Below, one piece after another: positions 28,077 to 37,853 of a DNA stretch of 64,000 nt. The notes beneath the pieces are model-generated. The model was not told the origin of the DNA, searched no databases, and saw only the letters and a program-made list of their open reading frames with translations. This stretch comes from Butyrivibrio sp. (lineage in GTDB: Bacteria; Bacillota; Clostridia; Lachnospirales; Lachnospiraceae): the NCBI GenBank assembly GCA_017615275.1, contig JAGAAO010000099.1:1-64000 (forward strand), in the 5' to 3' direction. Both the position numbers and the translations under genes were made by a program. Positions within the stretch are counted from its first letter, which is position 1; each line of letters begins with the position of its first letter.

Positions 28077-29123
28077 ATGCGTATTGATAAAAAGACAAAA
28101 GACAATTTGATAACTTACGGAATCGTTGTTGCGGCATTTCTTCTTATTCAGGTGCTTGCTTCAACGGGACATCTTTCAAGTCATATGAAGGGACTTCTGG
28201 TTCCTATGACATATTACGCAATAATAGCAGTGGCGCTTAATCTTTGCGTAGGTATCCTCGGAGAGCTCAGTATCGGACACTGTGGATTCATGTGTATCGG
28301 TGCTTTTACCAGCGCATTTTTTTCAAAGCTGACAGAGGAAACTCTTCCCGGAGGGCTTAGATTTTTCCTTGCATTTGTGATCGGTATCGGATTTGCCGCA
28401 CTCTTCGGATTCCTAATCGGTATTCCCGTTCTCAGACTTAAGGGTGACTATCTGGCAATCGTTACGCTTGCATTCGGTGAGATCATTAAAAACGTTCTTA
28501 ACGCATTTTACATCGGCTATGACAGCAAGGGATTCCATTTTTCAATGAAGAGTCAGATGGATCTTGGGCTTGAGCCTGACGGTGATACTGTAATAAACGG
28601 AGCAATGGGAATAATGGGAACTCCTCATGATGCGGGATTTACTGTCGGGATCATCGTGCTTCTCATTTCGCTCATGGTTGTTCTCAACCTTATCAATTCA
28701 AGGGACGGACGTGCGATCATGGCGATAAGGGATAACTATATTGCGGCTGAAGCATCGGGTATCAATGTAACAAGATATAAGATGATGGCATTTACTATTT
28801 CAGCAGCTATTGCAGGTGCTGCAGGAGTTATCTATTCACATAATATTACGACACTTACGGCTTCATCACAGTACTTCGGATACAATGCATCTATCATGAT
28901 CCTTGTATATGTGGTTCTCGGAGGAATCGGAAACATCAGAGGAAGCGTTATCGCAGCCTGCATTTTGTATCTTCTCCCCGAGCTTTTGAGAGGCCTTAAC
29001 AAATACAGAATGCTTATTTATTCAATCGTTCTTATCGTGATGATGATCGTTAACTGGTCACCGAAGGTGATTGAATGGAGAAAAAGAACTTTCGGTAACT
29101 TGGGAATTAAGAAAAAGATTTAA
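28077..29123 (+). CDS. livM: Branched-chain amino acid ABC transporter permease LivM
   Basis: Second LIV permease, about ten helices, 348 aa. Diagnostic: LCVGILGELSIGHCGFMCIGAF and the docking loop YVVLGGIGNIRGSV. The ATG at 28077 is used because GAGGTG is 6 nt upstream; the GTG at 28068 lies in that site itself. It sits in order between livH and livG with 12 bp to the next start. Confidence 0.94.
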   Translation: MRIDKKTKDNLITYGIVVAAFLLIQVLASTGHLSSHMKGLLVPMTYYAIIAVALNLCVGILGELSIGHCGFMCIGAFTSAFFSKLTEETLPGGLRFFLAFVIGIGFAALFGFLIGIPVLRLKGDYLAIVTLAFGEIIKNVLNAFYIGYDSKGFHFSMKSQMDLGLEPDGDTVINGAMGIMGTPHDAGFTVGIIVLLISLMVVLNLINSRDGRAIMAIRDNYIAAEASGINVTRYKMMAFTISAAIAGAAGVIYSHNITTLTASSQYFGYNASIMILVYVVLGGIGNIRGSVIAACILYLLPELLRGLNKYRMLIYSIVLIVMMIVNWSPKVIEWRKRTFGNLGIKKKI

Positions 29124-29135
29124 GGTGGTGACACA

Positions 29136-29894
29136 ATGGCACTTTTGAATGTAACCAATTTGAGCATATCCTTCGGCGGATTGCGTGCGGTTGACGATTT
29201 TAATATGACGATAGAAAAAGGTGAACTCTATGGACTTATTGGCCCCAACGGTGCAGGTAAGACCACGGTATTCAACCTTCTTACAGGCGTGTACAAGCCA
29301 AACGAGGGAATAATAAAACTTGATGATGAAGATATCACAAGGAAGAACACAATAGAGATAAATCACGCGGGAATAGCCAGAACATTCCAGAACATCAGAC
29401 TTTTCAAGCAGATGTCTGTTATCGACAATGTTAAGGTTGGTCTTTCCGAGAGATTCAAATACAGTACACTTGAGGGAATCCTTCATGTGGGCAGATACAG
29501 AAAAGTTGAGAAGCAGATGGATGACGAGGCAATGCGCCTTCTCAAAGTCTTTGATCTTGATGGAGAGAGAGAAACTCTTGCATCAAATCTTCCTTATGGA
29601 AAGCAGAGAAAACTGGAAATCGCAAGAGCAATGGCTACAGATCCCAAGCTCCTTCTTTTGGATGAGCCTGCCGCAGGAATGAACCCCAACGAGACCAAGG
29701 AGCTTATGGAAACTATCGCTCTTGTAAGAAAAGAGTTTGATATGACAATCCTTCTTATCGAGCATGACATGAAACTTGTGTCCGGAATCTGTGAGAAACT
29801 TACGGTTCTCAATTTCGGTAAGGTACTCTGCCAGGGCGAGACCAAGGAAGTGCTTTCAAATCCTGAAGTAATAAAAGCGTATTTAGGAGGCTAA
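29136..29894 (+). CDS. livG: Branched-chain amino acid ABC transporter ATPase LivG
   Basis: One of two ATPase subunits of the LIV importer. Walker A GPNGAGKTT, Walker B LLLLDEPAAGMNP, the LivG-type GIARTFQNIRLF after the Q-loop and the switch His in LLIEHDMKLV. The usual LSGG signature is replaced by LPYGKQRKLEIARA, which is normal for LivG. 252 aa. AGGTGG ribosome site. Confidence 0.95.
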   Translation: MALLNVTNLSISFGGLRAVDDFNMTIEKGELYGLIGPNGAGKTTVFNLLTGVYKPNEGIIKLDDEDITRKNTIEINHAGIARTFQNIRLFKQMSVIDNVKVGLSERFKYSTLEGILHVGRYRKVEKQMDDEAMRLLKVFDLDGERETLASNLPYGKQRKLEIARAMATDPKLLLLDEPAAGMNPNETKELMETIALVRKEFDMTILLIEHDMKLVSGICEKLTVLNFGKVLCQGETKEVLSNPEVIKAYLGG

Positions 29895-29928
29895 GAGCAC
29901 TCTAAGTAAACATTTTTCGAGGTATTTT

Positions 29929-30642
29929 ATGGAACCAATTTTAGAAGTAAATGATTTAAGTGTATATTATGGAGTTATCCAAGCCCTGAAAGGAATTTCC
30001 TTTAAGGTAAATAAGGGAGAGGTTGTGGCACTTATCGGAGCAAACGGTGCAGGTAAGACAACAACACTTCACACTCTTTCAGGTCTTATAAAAGCGGACA
30101 CAGGTCTGATAAAATATAAGGGAGAGGAGATAACCAAGATTCCCGGACACAAGATAGTATCAATGGGAATGGCTCAGGTTCCTGAGGGAAGAAGAGTTTT
30201 TGCCGAGATGACTGTTTTCCAGAATCTTAAGATGGGAGCTTATACGAGAGATAACAGTGCAGAGTTTCAGGAGACACTTGAGAAGATCTACACTCGTTTT
30301 CCCAGACTTAAAGAGAGATCGAGTCAGCTTGCGGGAACACTTTCAGGTGGTGAGCAGCAGATGCTTGCTATGGGAAGAGCGCTTATGTCTCATCCCGAAA
30401 TTATCCTGATGGATGAGCCTTCAATGGGACTTTCTCCCATATTTGTAAATGAGATCTTCAATATCATTGAGGATGTAAATAAAGACGGCGTTACAGTTCT
30501 TTTGGTTGAGCAGAATGCCAAAAAGGCGCTTTCAATTGCGAACAGAGCATATGTCCTTGAGACAGGAAGTATCGTAAAGGAAGGCAATGCCGCAGATCTG
30601 TTAAACGATGAGGCAATCAAAAAAGCTTATCTTGGTGAATAA
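29929..30642 (+). CDS. livF: Branched-chain amino acid ABC transporter ATPase LivF
   Basis: Second ATPase subunit, 237 aa: Walker A GANGAGKTT, LivF-type VPEGRRVFAEMTVFQNL, signature LSGGEQQMLAMGRAL, Walker B IILMDEPSMGLSP and LLVEQNAKKAL (Gln in place of the switch His, as is usual for LivF). A CGAGG ribosome site precedes the ATG. Last transport gene; the kinase-like gene begins 33 bp later. Confidence 0.95.
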   Translation: MEPILEVNDLSVYYGVIQALKGISFKVNKGEVVALIGANGAGKTTTLHTLSGLIKADTGLIKYKGEEITKIPGHKIVSMGMAQVPEGRRVFAEMTVFQNLKMGAYTRDNSAEFQETLEKIYTRFPRLKERSSQLAGTLSGGEQQMLAMGRALMSHPEIILMDEPSMGLSPIFVNEIFNIIEDVNKDGVTVLLVEQNAKKALSIANRAYVLETGSIVKEGNAADLLNDEAIKKAYLGE

Positions 30643-30675
30643 GCTGAGAGCACTTGCCAGGCAGGGGGATACGCT

Positions 30676-31299
30676 ATGAAGAAAAACATTGTTTTTACAA
30701 TTGCAAGACAGTACGGAAGTGGTGGAAGAACAGTCGGTAAGATGCTTGCAAAAGATCTTGGTATTAACTATTACAACAAAGAGCTTTTGCGCCTTGCATC
30801 GGAAGAGAGCGGAATTAATGAGGATCTCTTTATTGATGCCGATGAACGTTGCAGGACTGTCGGATTTTTTAAACAGCCCATAAATGTGTATACAGGGGAA
30901 ATAATAGGCCCTGAAAGCAAGGACTTTACTTCTTTCGATAATCTGTTTAATTTCCAGGCAAAGACAATCAAGAAGATTGCCGAAACTACAGGTGGAGTGA
31001 TCATTGGTAGAGCAGCCAATTTTGTTCTTAAAGATTATGACAATGTTATCAGTGTATTCGTTCATGCACCTCAGGATTTCCTGATGGAACAGGCTGCCAA
31101 GGTTCAGAGCCTCAGGGGCGAAGAACTGGAGAAATTCATTGCAAAAGAGGATAAGTACAGAGCTGATTACTACGAACATCACACAGGTTCAAAGTGGGCA
31201 AATGCCATGAACTACGACCTGTGCCTCGACAGCAGTAAGCTTGGTTTTGAGAAATGTGTAGAGGCAATAAAGGCTTACGCAGAAGTCAGATTCGGCTGA
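30676..31299 (+). CDS. Cytidylate-kinase-like family protein
   Basis: 207-aa P-loop protein of the cytidylate-kinase-like (AAA_26) family common in Clostridia. The opening FTIARQYGSGGRTVGKMLAK is the modified P-loop typical of the family, followed by YYNKELLRLASEESG; GGVIIGRAANFVLKDY is the second conserved block. The substrate of these proteins is not known; it is not the housekeeping Cmk. Positioned 33 bp after livF with GGGGG upstream, so possibly cotranscribed with the liv operon. Its stop directly touches that of the convergent gene. Confidence 0.85.
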   Translation: MKKNIVFTIARQYGSGGRTVGKMLAKDLGINYYNKELLRLASEESGINEDLFIDADERCRTVGFFKQPINVYTGEIIGPESKDFTSFDNLFNFQAKTIKKIAETTGGVIIGRAANFVLKDYDNVISVFVHAPQDFLMEQAAKVQSLRGEELEKFIAKEDKYRADYYEHHTGSKWANAMNYDLCLDSSKLGFEKCVEAIKAYAEVRFG

Positions 31300-32331
31300 T
31301 TACGCGAATAGGTCTTTACTCGCCGATTCTGTTGCCTGAGTGTGCAACATTGTAAAATAGTTTATATAGTCAGGTGTGTAGCCAATCGCAGTTTGTGGAT
31401 TGTGAGTGTGAATGGCGTCAAGCACCTGATTTATCATCTCGTCTCTTCCGGAGACTATTCCATGTATTTCTGAAACTTGAATATATCTCATATCCGCAGT
31501 CAGCAATTTGACTGCGGTGAGAGAGATTCCAAGTCCCGATCTTTCGTTAACTCTGTATGCCCAGAGAATATCCTGATATTTTATGACATTAAGACTGCTC
31601 CCGAAGCTTATTAAGTATCCGGGGGTCAGATAAGTACTGCCTTTTTTGATATATACTGTTCGCGGATCGCCTGTCTCCGTGCAGAGAGTATTTGTATCAG
31701 ACTCAGACATTTCTTTTAGAAGCAGTCTGTGCCTTACATATGGAATGCTGGCGGAGATAAGTATTATAACGGATATCACCGCAAGACAAATTCCACCAAA
31801 AACAAATGTAGATTCAGAAGAAGCCATACCGTTTGCTTCTATTCCGACATCACAAAAATAAGAAGAAAAATCTTCTCTTGTGAGATCTCCTTCAGGATCT
31901 GTATCATCACCGTTATATACGCTTATTGCGAGATCTATTACCTCATCTTTCAGCGTGGTAACGGTTCCGACAATGTGACTTCTTCCTTTTTCATTTATAT
32001 CTTCATGGATCTTTTCATAAACTGAGTACGGACATTTGAGAATGTATAGATTGGTGTCATCGGTGACATAGAAAAAATACTCGGAATCATTATAATATCC
32101 GATTGCGTACGGCTCCTCTTTGACATTGACAAAGTAGTATCCCGAATTATCAATGTTGCCTTTTTTATAGACATCCAAAAAAGGGTGTTGCCTGTCTATA
32201 TTCAACTGGGCCTGACGATTACTCTGGACAAAACAAGCGATAGATATAAGTGCCAGCAATGTCCCGATAATAAATCCGGCTATTCTTCCGGAATATGCTC
32301 TTTTAAGACTTGTGGTTATATTCTTAGCCAT
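31300..32331 (-). CDS. Uncharacterised two-helix membrane protein
   Basis: Not recognised. 343 aa: a helix near the N terminus (IAGFIIGTLLALISIACFV), an outside domain of ~140 residues, a second helix (FGGICLAVISVIILISA, ~190-212), and a cytoplasmic C-terminal domain of ~120 residues beginning YIKKGSTYLTPGYLISFG. The start at 32331 is used (AAAGGATG 6 nt upstream) rather than 32412. It is convergent with the cytidylate-kinase-like gene with no gap and divergent from the LtaS-like gene. Confidence 0.75.
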   Translation of the reverse strand: MAKNITTSLKRAYSGRIAGFIIGTLLALISIACFVQSNRQAQLNIDRQHPFLDVYKKGNIDNSGYYFVNVKEEPYAIGYYNDSEYFFYVTDDTNLYILKCPYSVYEKIHEDINEKGRSHIVGTVTTLKDEVIDLAISVYNGDDTDPEGDLTREDFSSYFCDVGIEANGMASSESTFVFGGICLAVISVIILISASIPYVRHRLLLKEMSESDTNTLCTETGDPRTVYIKKGSTYLTPGYLISFGSSLNVIKYQDILWAYRVNERSGLGISLTAVKLLTADMRYIQVSEIHGIVSGRDEMINQVLDAIHTHNPQTAIGYTPDYINYFTMLHTQATESASKDLFA

Positions 32332-32423
32332 ATTTTCATCCTTTTTGTATGAGTCATACGTAAAAATAATGGTAACATGAACAATTTTTTTAATCAACAA
32401 ATCATTGGACAAAAAAGATATCG

Positions 32424-32452
32424 CTGATTAATCAGTGGTTCCATAGTATAAT
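32424..32452 (+). promoter_or_regulatory. Promoter with palindrome upstream of the LtaS-like gene
   Basis: A perfect TATAAT (32447-32452) has no good -35; instead a perfect 12-bp palindrome CTGATTAATCAG (32424-32435) covers the -35 position. This would suit an operator or activator site. The ATG used for the gene is at 32491. Confidence 0.5.
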
Positions 32453-32490
32453 TGTCTGATGAAATGACATAAGTGTGAAGGGTGTATCAG

Positions 32491-35418
32491 ATGAAAAAAC
32501 GTATTGAAACTGTTCTGTTATCTGTGATTGGAGTAATCATCAGTCTTTTTGGGTTTTCTGTTGTCTGGTGTATGAATACTTGGCGAAGACTGAGCATGGA
32601 TGAGCTCGTCTATGAGCTTTCAGCGCCTCTTAAGGGTACCGGAAGTGATATGATGTTGAGATTCTTGGTTAAATGTCTGCTTCCGACCGTTGTGATCGCT
32701 GTAATTATAATGGTTGTGACATACAAGGTGCAAAAAACTAAGATAATAAAATGGTGGGTTATAGTTTCAGCAGGTTTTGCAATACTGGCAACCGTTATTT
32801 TTTGTAAAAGGCTGAATGTCGATGAATATCTGATAAATATGAAAGACGATTCTGTTTTTATTGAGAATCATTATGTCGATGCGGGAAAAGCTAAGCTTAC
32901 TTTTCCTGAGAAAAAGAGAAATCTTATATATATATTCCTTGAATCAATGGAAATAACGTACAGCGATATTGAGGACGGGGGAGGCTTTCCCTATAACACT
33001 ATTCCTGAGCTTACCGAGCTTAGCAGGGAATATGAGTGTTTTTCGGGTGATGATAAAATAAACGGCGCGTATGCACCATCCGGCGCAACATGGACTATGG
33101 GAGGAATGTTTGCTGAAACATCGGGACTTCCGCTTAAAATTTTGGTAGAAGAGAACAGTATGTCTGAAGAAAGCGTATTTTTCCCGGGTGCTACTTGCAT
33201 TGGAGATATCCTTGAGAAGGAAGGCTATAATCAGGAGCTCCTATTGGGCTCGGAAGCGGTTTTTGGCGGAAGAGAACTCTATTTTGCAAGTCATGGAAAT
33301 TATGTGATGCATGACTATAACTATGCACTTGATAATAAGATTATTCCACAGGGATATCATGTTTTCTGGGGATATGAAGATGCGAAACTTTTTGAAAATG
33401 CCAAAAAAGATCTGCAGGAACTAAGTAAAAAAGATGAGCCTTTCAATCTTACGATGCTTACGGTTGACACACATTTTCCCGATGGATATGCGTGTGAACA
33501 TTGCAAGAAAAAATTTGGGGATAATCAGTATGCGAATGTTATGGCATGTTCAAGTATGCAGGTTGCCGATTTTATCAATTGGGTAAAGAAGCAGGATTTT
33601 TATGATAATACTACAATAGTTCTTTGCGGCGATCACACTACAATGAACGAGACTTTCTGTAATGATATTCCAAAAGATTATGAGAGAAAAGTATACTCGT
33701 TGGTGATCAATTCCGCAGTGGAAAAGAAAAGGAAAGATACAATAAGCTATTCAACACTTGATATGTTTCCAACGACACTTGCGGCACTTGGCGTAGAGAT
33801 AGAGGGAAACAGGCTTGGACTTGGAACAAATCTTTTTTCCGGTGAAAAGACTCTGATAGAGGAATACGGTATTACAGAAGTGAATAATCAGCTTAAGAAA
33901 AATTCTGCGTTTATGGACAGTATGTCCGAAATTATCGATGAAGAGCTGATGCGGGAAAAGGGGATGCTTCCGGATGCCGAGGTAGGTATTACGGCGTATG
34001 ACAAGGCTACGGGAACGGTAACTTTGAAGGTTGATAATCTCATAAATGTCGGAGACTGTAAAAAAGTGGTGGCATCTGTTTATGATGTTAATATGAACGA
34101 AGTTGGCTCATATGACATGATAATGGATGACAAAAGAAATTATACATGCCAAATTGATATCAGCGCTTTGGCGGACAGAACCGGAACTATTGTTATTGAG
34201 GCAATTGGAAAAGAAAAATACAAGATAGGGGAAATGACAGGAGATCTGAGTATTTGGGCACACGAGAATTTCGGAGAATACGTGGATCTTTTGAAAGCCA
34301 AAGATAATATTGCGATATTGTTTGCTGCGGATGGAGATTTTTCGAGCGTCGCTTTGGATAAGGATCTGAATAGACTCAGAGAACTTGGAATAGATGAACA
34401 ATTTTCAGGACAAGAGCCTGAGAGCTTTTATGGCGTGGTTGATGTTCCGAGTATCGCATATGAGACCGATGCAGAAAAAGTCAGCTTTGATGCCGAATTT
34501 ATGGGGAATGATACCAAGTATCATTTGGAAAGTGAAGTTGGTGAAAATAATGATTGCAGTATTGTAATAGACGGAAAGGAGTATGCGCTTAAGGAAAAGG
34601 GACTTAACTGTGTGGTCTATGATTATGAGCTGGGTAAAGTAATAGATTCGGCATGTTTCGATCTTTCCGCAAAGGGGGAGGATTATGTTGAAAATAACAT
34701 AAATGTTGAGCTTGTGGGAAAAGATAAAATTTCTGTTTCTGTTAAGGAGCTTTCTGATTATGCTATTTGGAATTATGAAGGGCTTTTGTGGGATAAAAAA
34801 CATGTGAATAAGCCCTTGAAGATAAAGTTTTCATCTGAGGATGATACTATTTTTACCGCGGAACTAAAGACAAAAGGGTATGATCTGTCGGATGCATGCA
34901 TTGAGATATACGGAGATGACAGTACGCATAAGAGGCATCGTTGCCTTGATTGGAGCGGCGACATCTTGATGCTGAAGAGTGATCCCAAGGAGTATTTTGA
35001 TTATTTAAGTGCGAATATGGATGACAGAATTATTCTAATGAGTTCCAGAGATAATATGAAAATGTCTGAAGATAAGGCTGTCACAGATGCGTTGAATATA
35101 CTCGGAATAGAGAAATTTTCACAGACCGAAGAGCAGAATGCCTGGTATGCCGTAATAACTAAAGACGGAGTAAAAGAAGATTTTGGAAGTGCGAAATTGT
35201 CATGCCAAGGTGAGTATAGGGGCGCAAAGTATGCGATAAAAAGCGCCGGATGGCAGGAAGGATTCTATTCGTCTATCATGCTGAACGGAATTGATTATTC
35301 CGAGGGAGACAGTGGAATAAATATTTTGGTATATAATGTTGCTGACGGAGAGATTGAAGATATTGTCACATACGAAAACATGTATAATGATAAAAATGAC
35401 AAAATCTTTGAAAGATAA
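32491..35418 (+). CDS. LtaS/OpgB-like phosphoglycerol transferase with C-terminal repeats
   Basis: 975-aa membrane enzyme. Two to three N-terminal helices (residues ~8-110) lead to an extracellular sulfatase-fold domain with IYIFLESMEITY (metal Glu), the nucleophile region GATWTMGGMFAETSG (Thr200 or Thr202, closest to OpgB-type enzymes), VDTHFPDG and LCGDHTTMN. Such enzymes move phosphoglycerol from phosphatidylglycerol to polymers or glycans. After ~residue 460 there are about 500 residues that appear to contain two similar modules, each with an LRELGI or LNILGI block and a VVYDYELGKVIDS-like strand. Start 32491 follows AAGGGTG; it is the head of the envelope region. Confidence 0.82.
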   Translation: MKKRIETVLLSVIGVIISLFGFSVVWCMNTWRRLSMDELVYELSAPLKGTGSDMMLRFLVKCLLPTVVIAVIIMVVTYKVQKTKIIKWWVIVSAGFAILATVIFCKRLNVDEYLINMKDDSVFIENHYVDAGKAKLTFPEKKRNLIYIFLESMEITYSDIEDGGGFPYNTIPELTELSREYECFSGDDKINGAYAPSGATWTMGGMFAETSGLPLKILVEENSMSEESVFFPGATCIGDILEKEGYNQELLLGSEAVFGGRELYFASHGNYVMHDYNYALDNKIIPQGYHVFWGYEDAKLFENAKKDLQELSKKDEPFNLTMLTVDTHFPDGYACEHCKKKFGDNQYANVMACSSMQVADFINWVKKQDFYDNTTIVLCGDHTTMNETFCNDIPKDYERKVYSLVINSAVEKKRKDTISYSTLDMFPTTLAALGVEIEGNRLGLGTNLFSGEKTLIEEYGITEVNNQLKKNSAFMDSMSEIIDEELMREKGMLPDAEVGITAYDKATGTVTLKVDNLINVGDCKKVVASVYDVNMNEVGSYDMIMDDKRNYTCQIDISALADRTGTIVIEAIGKEKYKIGEMTGDLSIWAHENFGEYVDLLKAKDNIAILFAADGDFSSVALDKDLNRLRELGIDEQFSGQEPESFYGVVDVPSIAYETDAEKVSFDAEFMGNDTKYHLESEVGENNDCSIVIDGKEYALKEKGLNCVVYDYELGKVIDSACFDLSAKGEDYVENNINVELVGKDKISVSVKELSDYAIWNYEGLLWDKKHVNKPLKIKFSSEDDTIFTAELKTKGYDLSDACIEIYGDDSTHKRHRCLDWSGDILMLKSDPKEYFDYLSANMDDRIILMSSRDNMKMSEDKAVTDALNILGIEKFSQTEEQNAWYAVITKDGVKEDFGSAKLSCQGEYRGAKYAIKSAGWQEGFYSSIMLNGIDYSEGDSGINILVYNVADGEIEDIVTYENMYNDKNDKIFER

Positions 35419-35437
35419 GAGGGTTATTACGGATTAA

Positions 35438-37723
35438 ATGAAAAAAATTTTTGCTGACAAGAAGAAATTGATCATAGCTGTAATCATCTTTGAACTGTTG
35501 CTGCTTATTTTTAATGCATTAAGATTTAACAGGAGCGAGACATATTCGTTTACTCAAGATGATTTCCTATTAAAGCATTATAACTATGAGACGAGGGAAT
35601 ATGATTCCGAGATCGGCTTCTATGCAGATCATAGTACGTTTGAAGGTGCATATATAGTTACTAAGCCTGTGAAGCTTAAAAAGGGAATCTATTCCGTTGC
35701 GGTCACATATGATACGAATTCAGACGGGAACTGGCACACATGCTACACCACGATGGAAGCGACTTATGATATATCCAAGAATAATTCGGCGCATCTGGTA
35801 TACAGCGATCATATAGCGATGCCGGGAACCAAAAATGTTGTAACATACGATTCATGGGTAAGGTACGGCACGGATTTTGAAGTCCGCATGGGACCTGAGA
35901 CCGATTCGACGGGCGATAATATTTATGTTATCGCGCAGGATGCAAGTATCACCTATCTCAGAGGAAGAACTATGGTGCATGAGACGACCAAGTTGTTCCT
36001 GCTGTTTCTGGCGTTGGATGTTCTTTTGTTCCTTATTTGGATAAAAAAAGAAGAGACAAAAAGTTTTTTACAAGAAAAGGCACTCGCTGTTTCGGTATTA
36101 CTGTTTACGGTATTGTTCGCAAGTTATCCGCTTCTTGGAAGTACCTTGTATTTTGGCGATGATATATATTATCACTTAAGACGAATTGCATATACAGCTG
36201 AAGCTATAAGATATGGGCAGTTTCCTGTACATATACTTCCCGGATGGGATAACGGATACGGATATGCAGCCGGAGTCGGATATGGGGATCTGTTATTATA
36301 TCCTTCTGCGATAATGGTCATTCTGGGATTTACTGTGCAGACAGCATACAAGTTTTATGTTTTCCTTACAAATACGCTTGCTGCACTTACAGCGTATTTC
36401 GCATTCGGTAAGATATCCGGGGATAAAAAAGTAGGACTGGCATCATCGGTTCTTTTTACACTTGTAGGATTTAGGCTTCATAGCGTATATTCAGGTGCTA
36501 CAGTGGGTGAATTCGGAGCGTTTACATTCCTTCCGCTCGTAATATTGGGCTTGTGGGGAATCTACACCAAGAAGGATAAAAAATCTTATTGGTATCTGGC
36601 TTTTGGTGTTACGCTCACATTGTCGTGCCATGTGCTTTCGGCATTTATATTGGCGCTTGTCATTCCTGTTTTTTGCCTGATCCTTATTGAGAAGACTTTG
36701 CAAAAAGATATTCTTATTCCGCTGTTAAAGGGTCTTGCTGCGATAATACTCTTAAATCTTCATTTTGTGGTGCCGCTCCTTGATTATATGCTGTTCCAAA
36801 ACATGAAGGGAAATACCGTCACTACTATGCTCTGGGGAAGAGCGAGAGATTTTGTTACATTCTTTAGTTATTTTCAGGCAGAATTTCTTGATACAGGCGG
36901 ATTTTTGGGACTTGGCATTCCTTGCATAGCGATTTTTGCGATAGCTTTGGCATTTATAATAACAGGAAAATTTGTCGACGGATCATGGGTGTATTTCAGA
37001 GTTTTTGTTCTGAGCATAATATTTGTGCTTCTGAGTACTAATTCAATGTTCTATTATGTGCTTATGCAAGATGCACCTGTTATATATAAACTACTTGCAA
37101 ATATGCAGTTCCCATGGCATTTTCTGGATGTGTCGTGCGGTATGATGGTATTCTGGTTTGCGATAACTATGGGTGATGTGGTAAACAAGTTCCGCAAGGA
37201 AACAGCAGGTTTTATTGCCATGGCACTTATATGTTTTGCTTGCGTGATTCAGGCGGATACACTTCTTGGAGACGTTGTTAAGGAAGCAAATCCGATAACG
37301 ATGTATGACGAAGTCGGCGTGTCGGATCCGTTCAGTGCAGAGTTTAGTATATCGGGTTCAAATACAGATATTACTTTAGTTGAAACAGATATGGTAATCC
37401 GTGAAGATGTTGGTGCGACCGCTGAGATGACAGGAAAGAAAGGAACAACTGTGTACGCGCAGGTTGATAATCCAACAGGTGAACCTGTTGTGACAGAAGC
37501 ACCTCTTTGGGCCTACAGACATTATGTGGCAAAAGCGGGAGGAAAGAAGCTGAAAGTCTCTATGGCAGCCAGTAAGAAGCTTGCTGTTGAGATTCCTGCA
37601 GGATACAGCGGAGAGATAAAGATTTTCTTCAGAGAACCGTTTTTGTGGAGACTGTCGGAGCTGATCTCATTGGCGACAGTAATTTTTGCATTAAGAATGC
37701 GCAACTTGCGTAAAAGAAAATAA
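35438..37723 (+). CDS. PTPS_related-type polytopic membrane protein (GT-C-like)
   Basis: 761 aa. One N-terminal helix, an outside beta-rich domain (~30-190), then 10 or more helices. The loop after the first core helix has FGDDIYYHLRRIAYTAEAIR followed by GQFPVHILPGWDNGYGYAAG, which is the signature of PTPS_related membrane proteins; acidic residues there resemble the catalytic loop of GT-C glycosyltransferases. Another copy of this family is at 41775. It begins 19 bp after the LtaS-like gene, so they are likely cotranscribed. Sugar transfer to an envelope glycan is inferred, not shown. Confidence 0.7.
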   Translation: MKKIFADKKKLIIAVIIFELLLLIFNALRFNRSETYSFTQDDFLLKHYNYETREYDSEIGFYADHSTFEGAYIVTKPVKLKKGIYSVAVTYDTNSDGNWHTCYTTMEATYDISKNNSAHLVYSDHIAMPGTKNVVTYDSWVRYGTDFEVRMGPETDSTGDNIYVIAQDASITYLRGRTMVHETTKLFLLFLALDVLLFLIWIKKEETKSFLQEKALAVSVLLFTVLFASYPLLGSTLYFGDDIYYHLRRIAYTAEAIRYGQFPVHILPGWDNGYGYAAGVGYGDLLLYPSAIMVILGFTVQTAYKFYVFLTNTLAALTAYFAFGKISGDKKVGLASSVLFTLVGFRLHSVYSGATVGEFGAFTFLPLVILGLWGIYTKKDKKSYWYLAFGVTLTLSCHVLSAFILALVIPVFCLILIEKTLQKDILIPLLKGLAAIILLNLHFVVPLLDYMLFQNMKGNTVTTMLWGRARDFVTFFSYFQAEFLDTGGFLGLGIPCIAIFAIALAFIITGKFVDGSWVYFRVFVLSIIFVLLSTNSMFYYVLMQDAPVIYKLLANMQFPWHFLDVSCGMMVFWFAITMGDVVNKFRKETAGFIAMALICFACVIQADTLLGDVVKEANPITMYDEVGVSDPFSAEFSISGSNTDITLVETDMVIREDVGATAEMTGKKGTTVYAQVDNPTGEPVVTEAPLWAYRHYVAKAGGKKLKVSMAASKKLAVEIPAGYSGEIKIFFREPFLWRLSELISLATVIFALRMRNLRKRK

Positions 37724-37761
37724 TATCTTTGCAATTCCACTCGGGAGCAAAAGCATTGTAA

Positions 37762-37812
37762 AAAACTTCCCACATTGAAAAGGAGTAACTCCTATTTTAT
37801 GTGGGAAGTTTT
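37762..37812. terminator. Bidirectional terminator
   Basis: Arms 37762-37775 (AAAACTTCCCACAT) and 37799-37812 pair perfectly over 14 bp; a small inner hairpin AGGAG-TAA-CTCCT sits in the loop. A/T runs flank both sides, so it serves both the plus gene ending at 37723 and the minus gene ending at 37854. Confidence 0.85.
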
Positions 37813-37853
37813 AATCACATTAAAATTATAATAATCACTATGGTTACATACTT

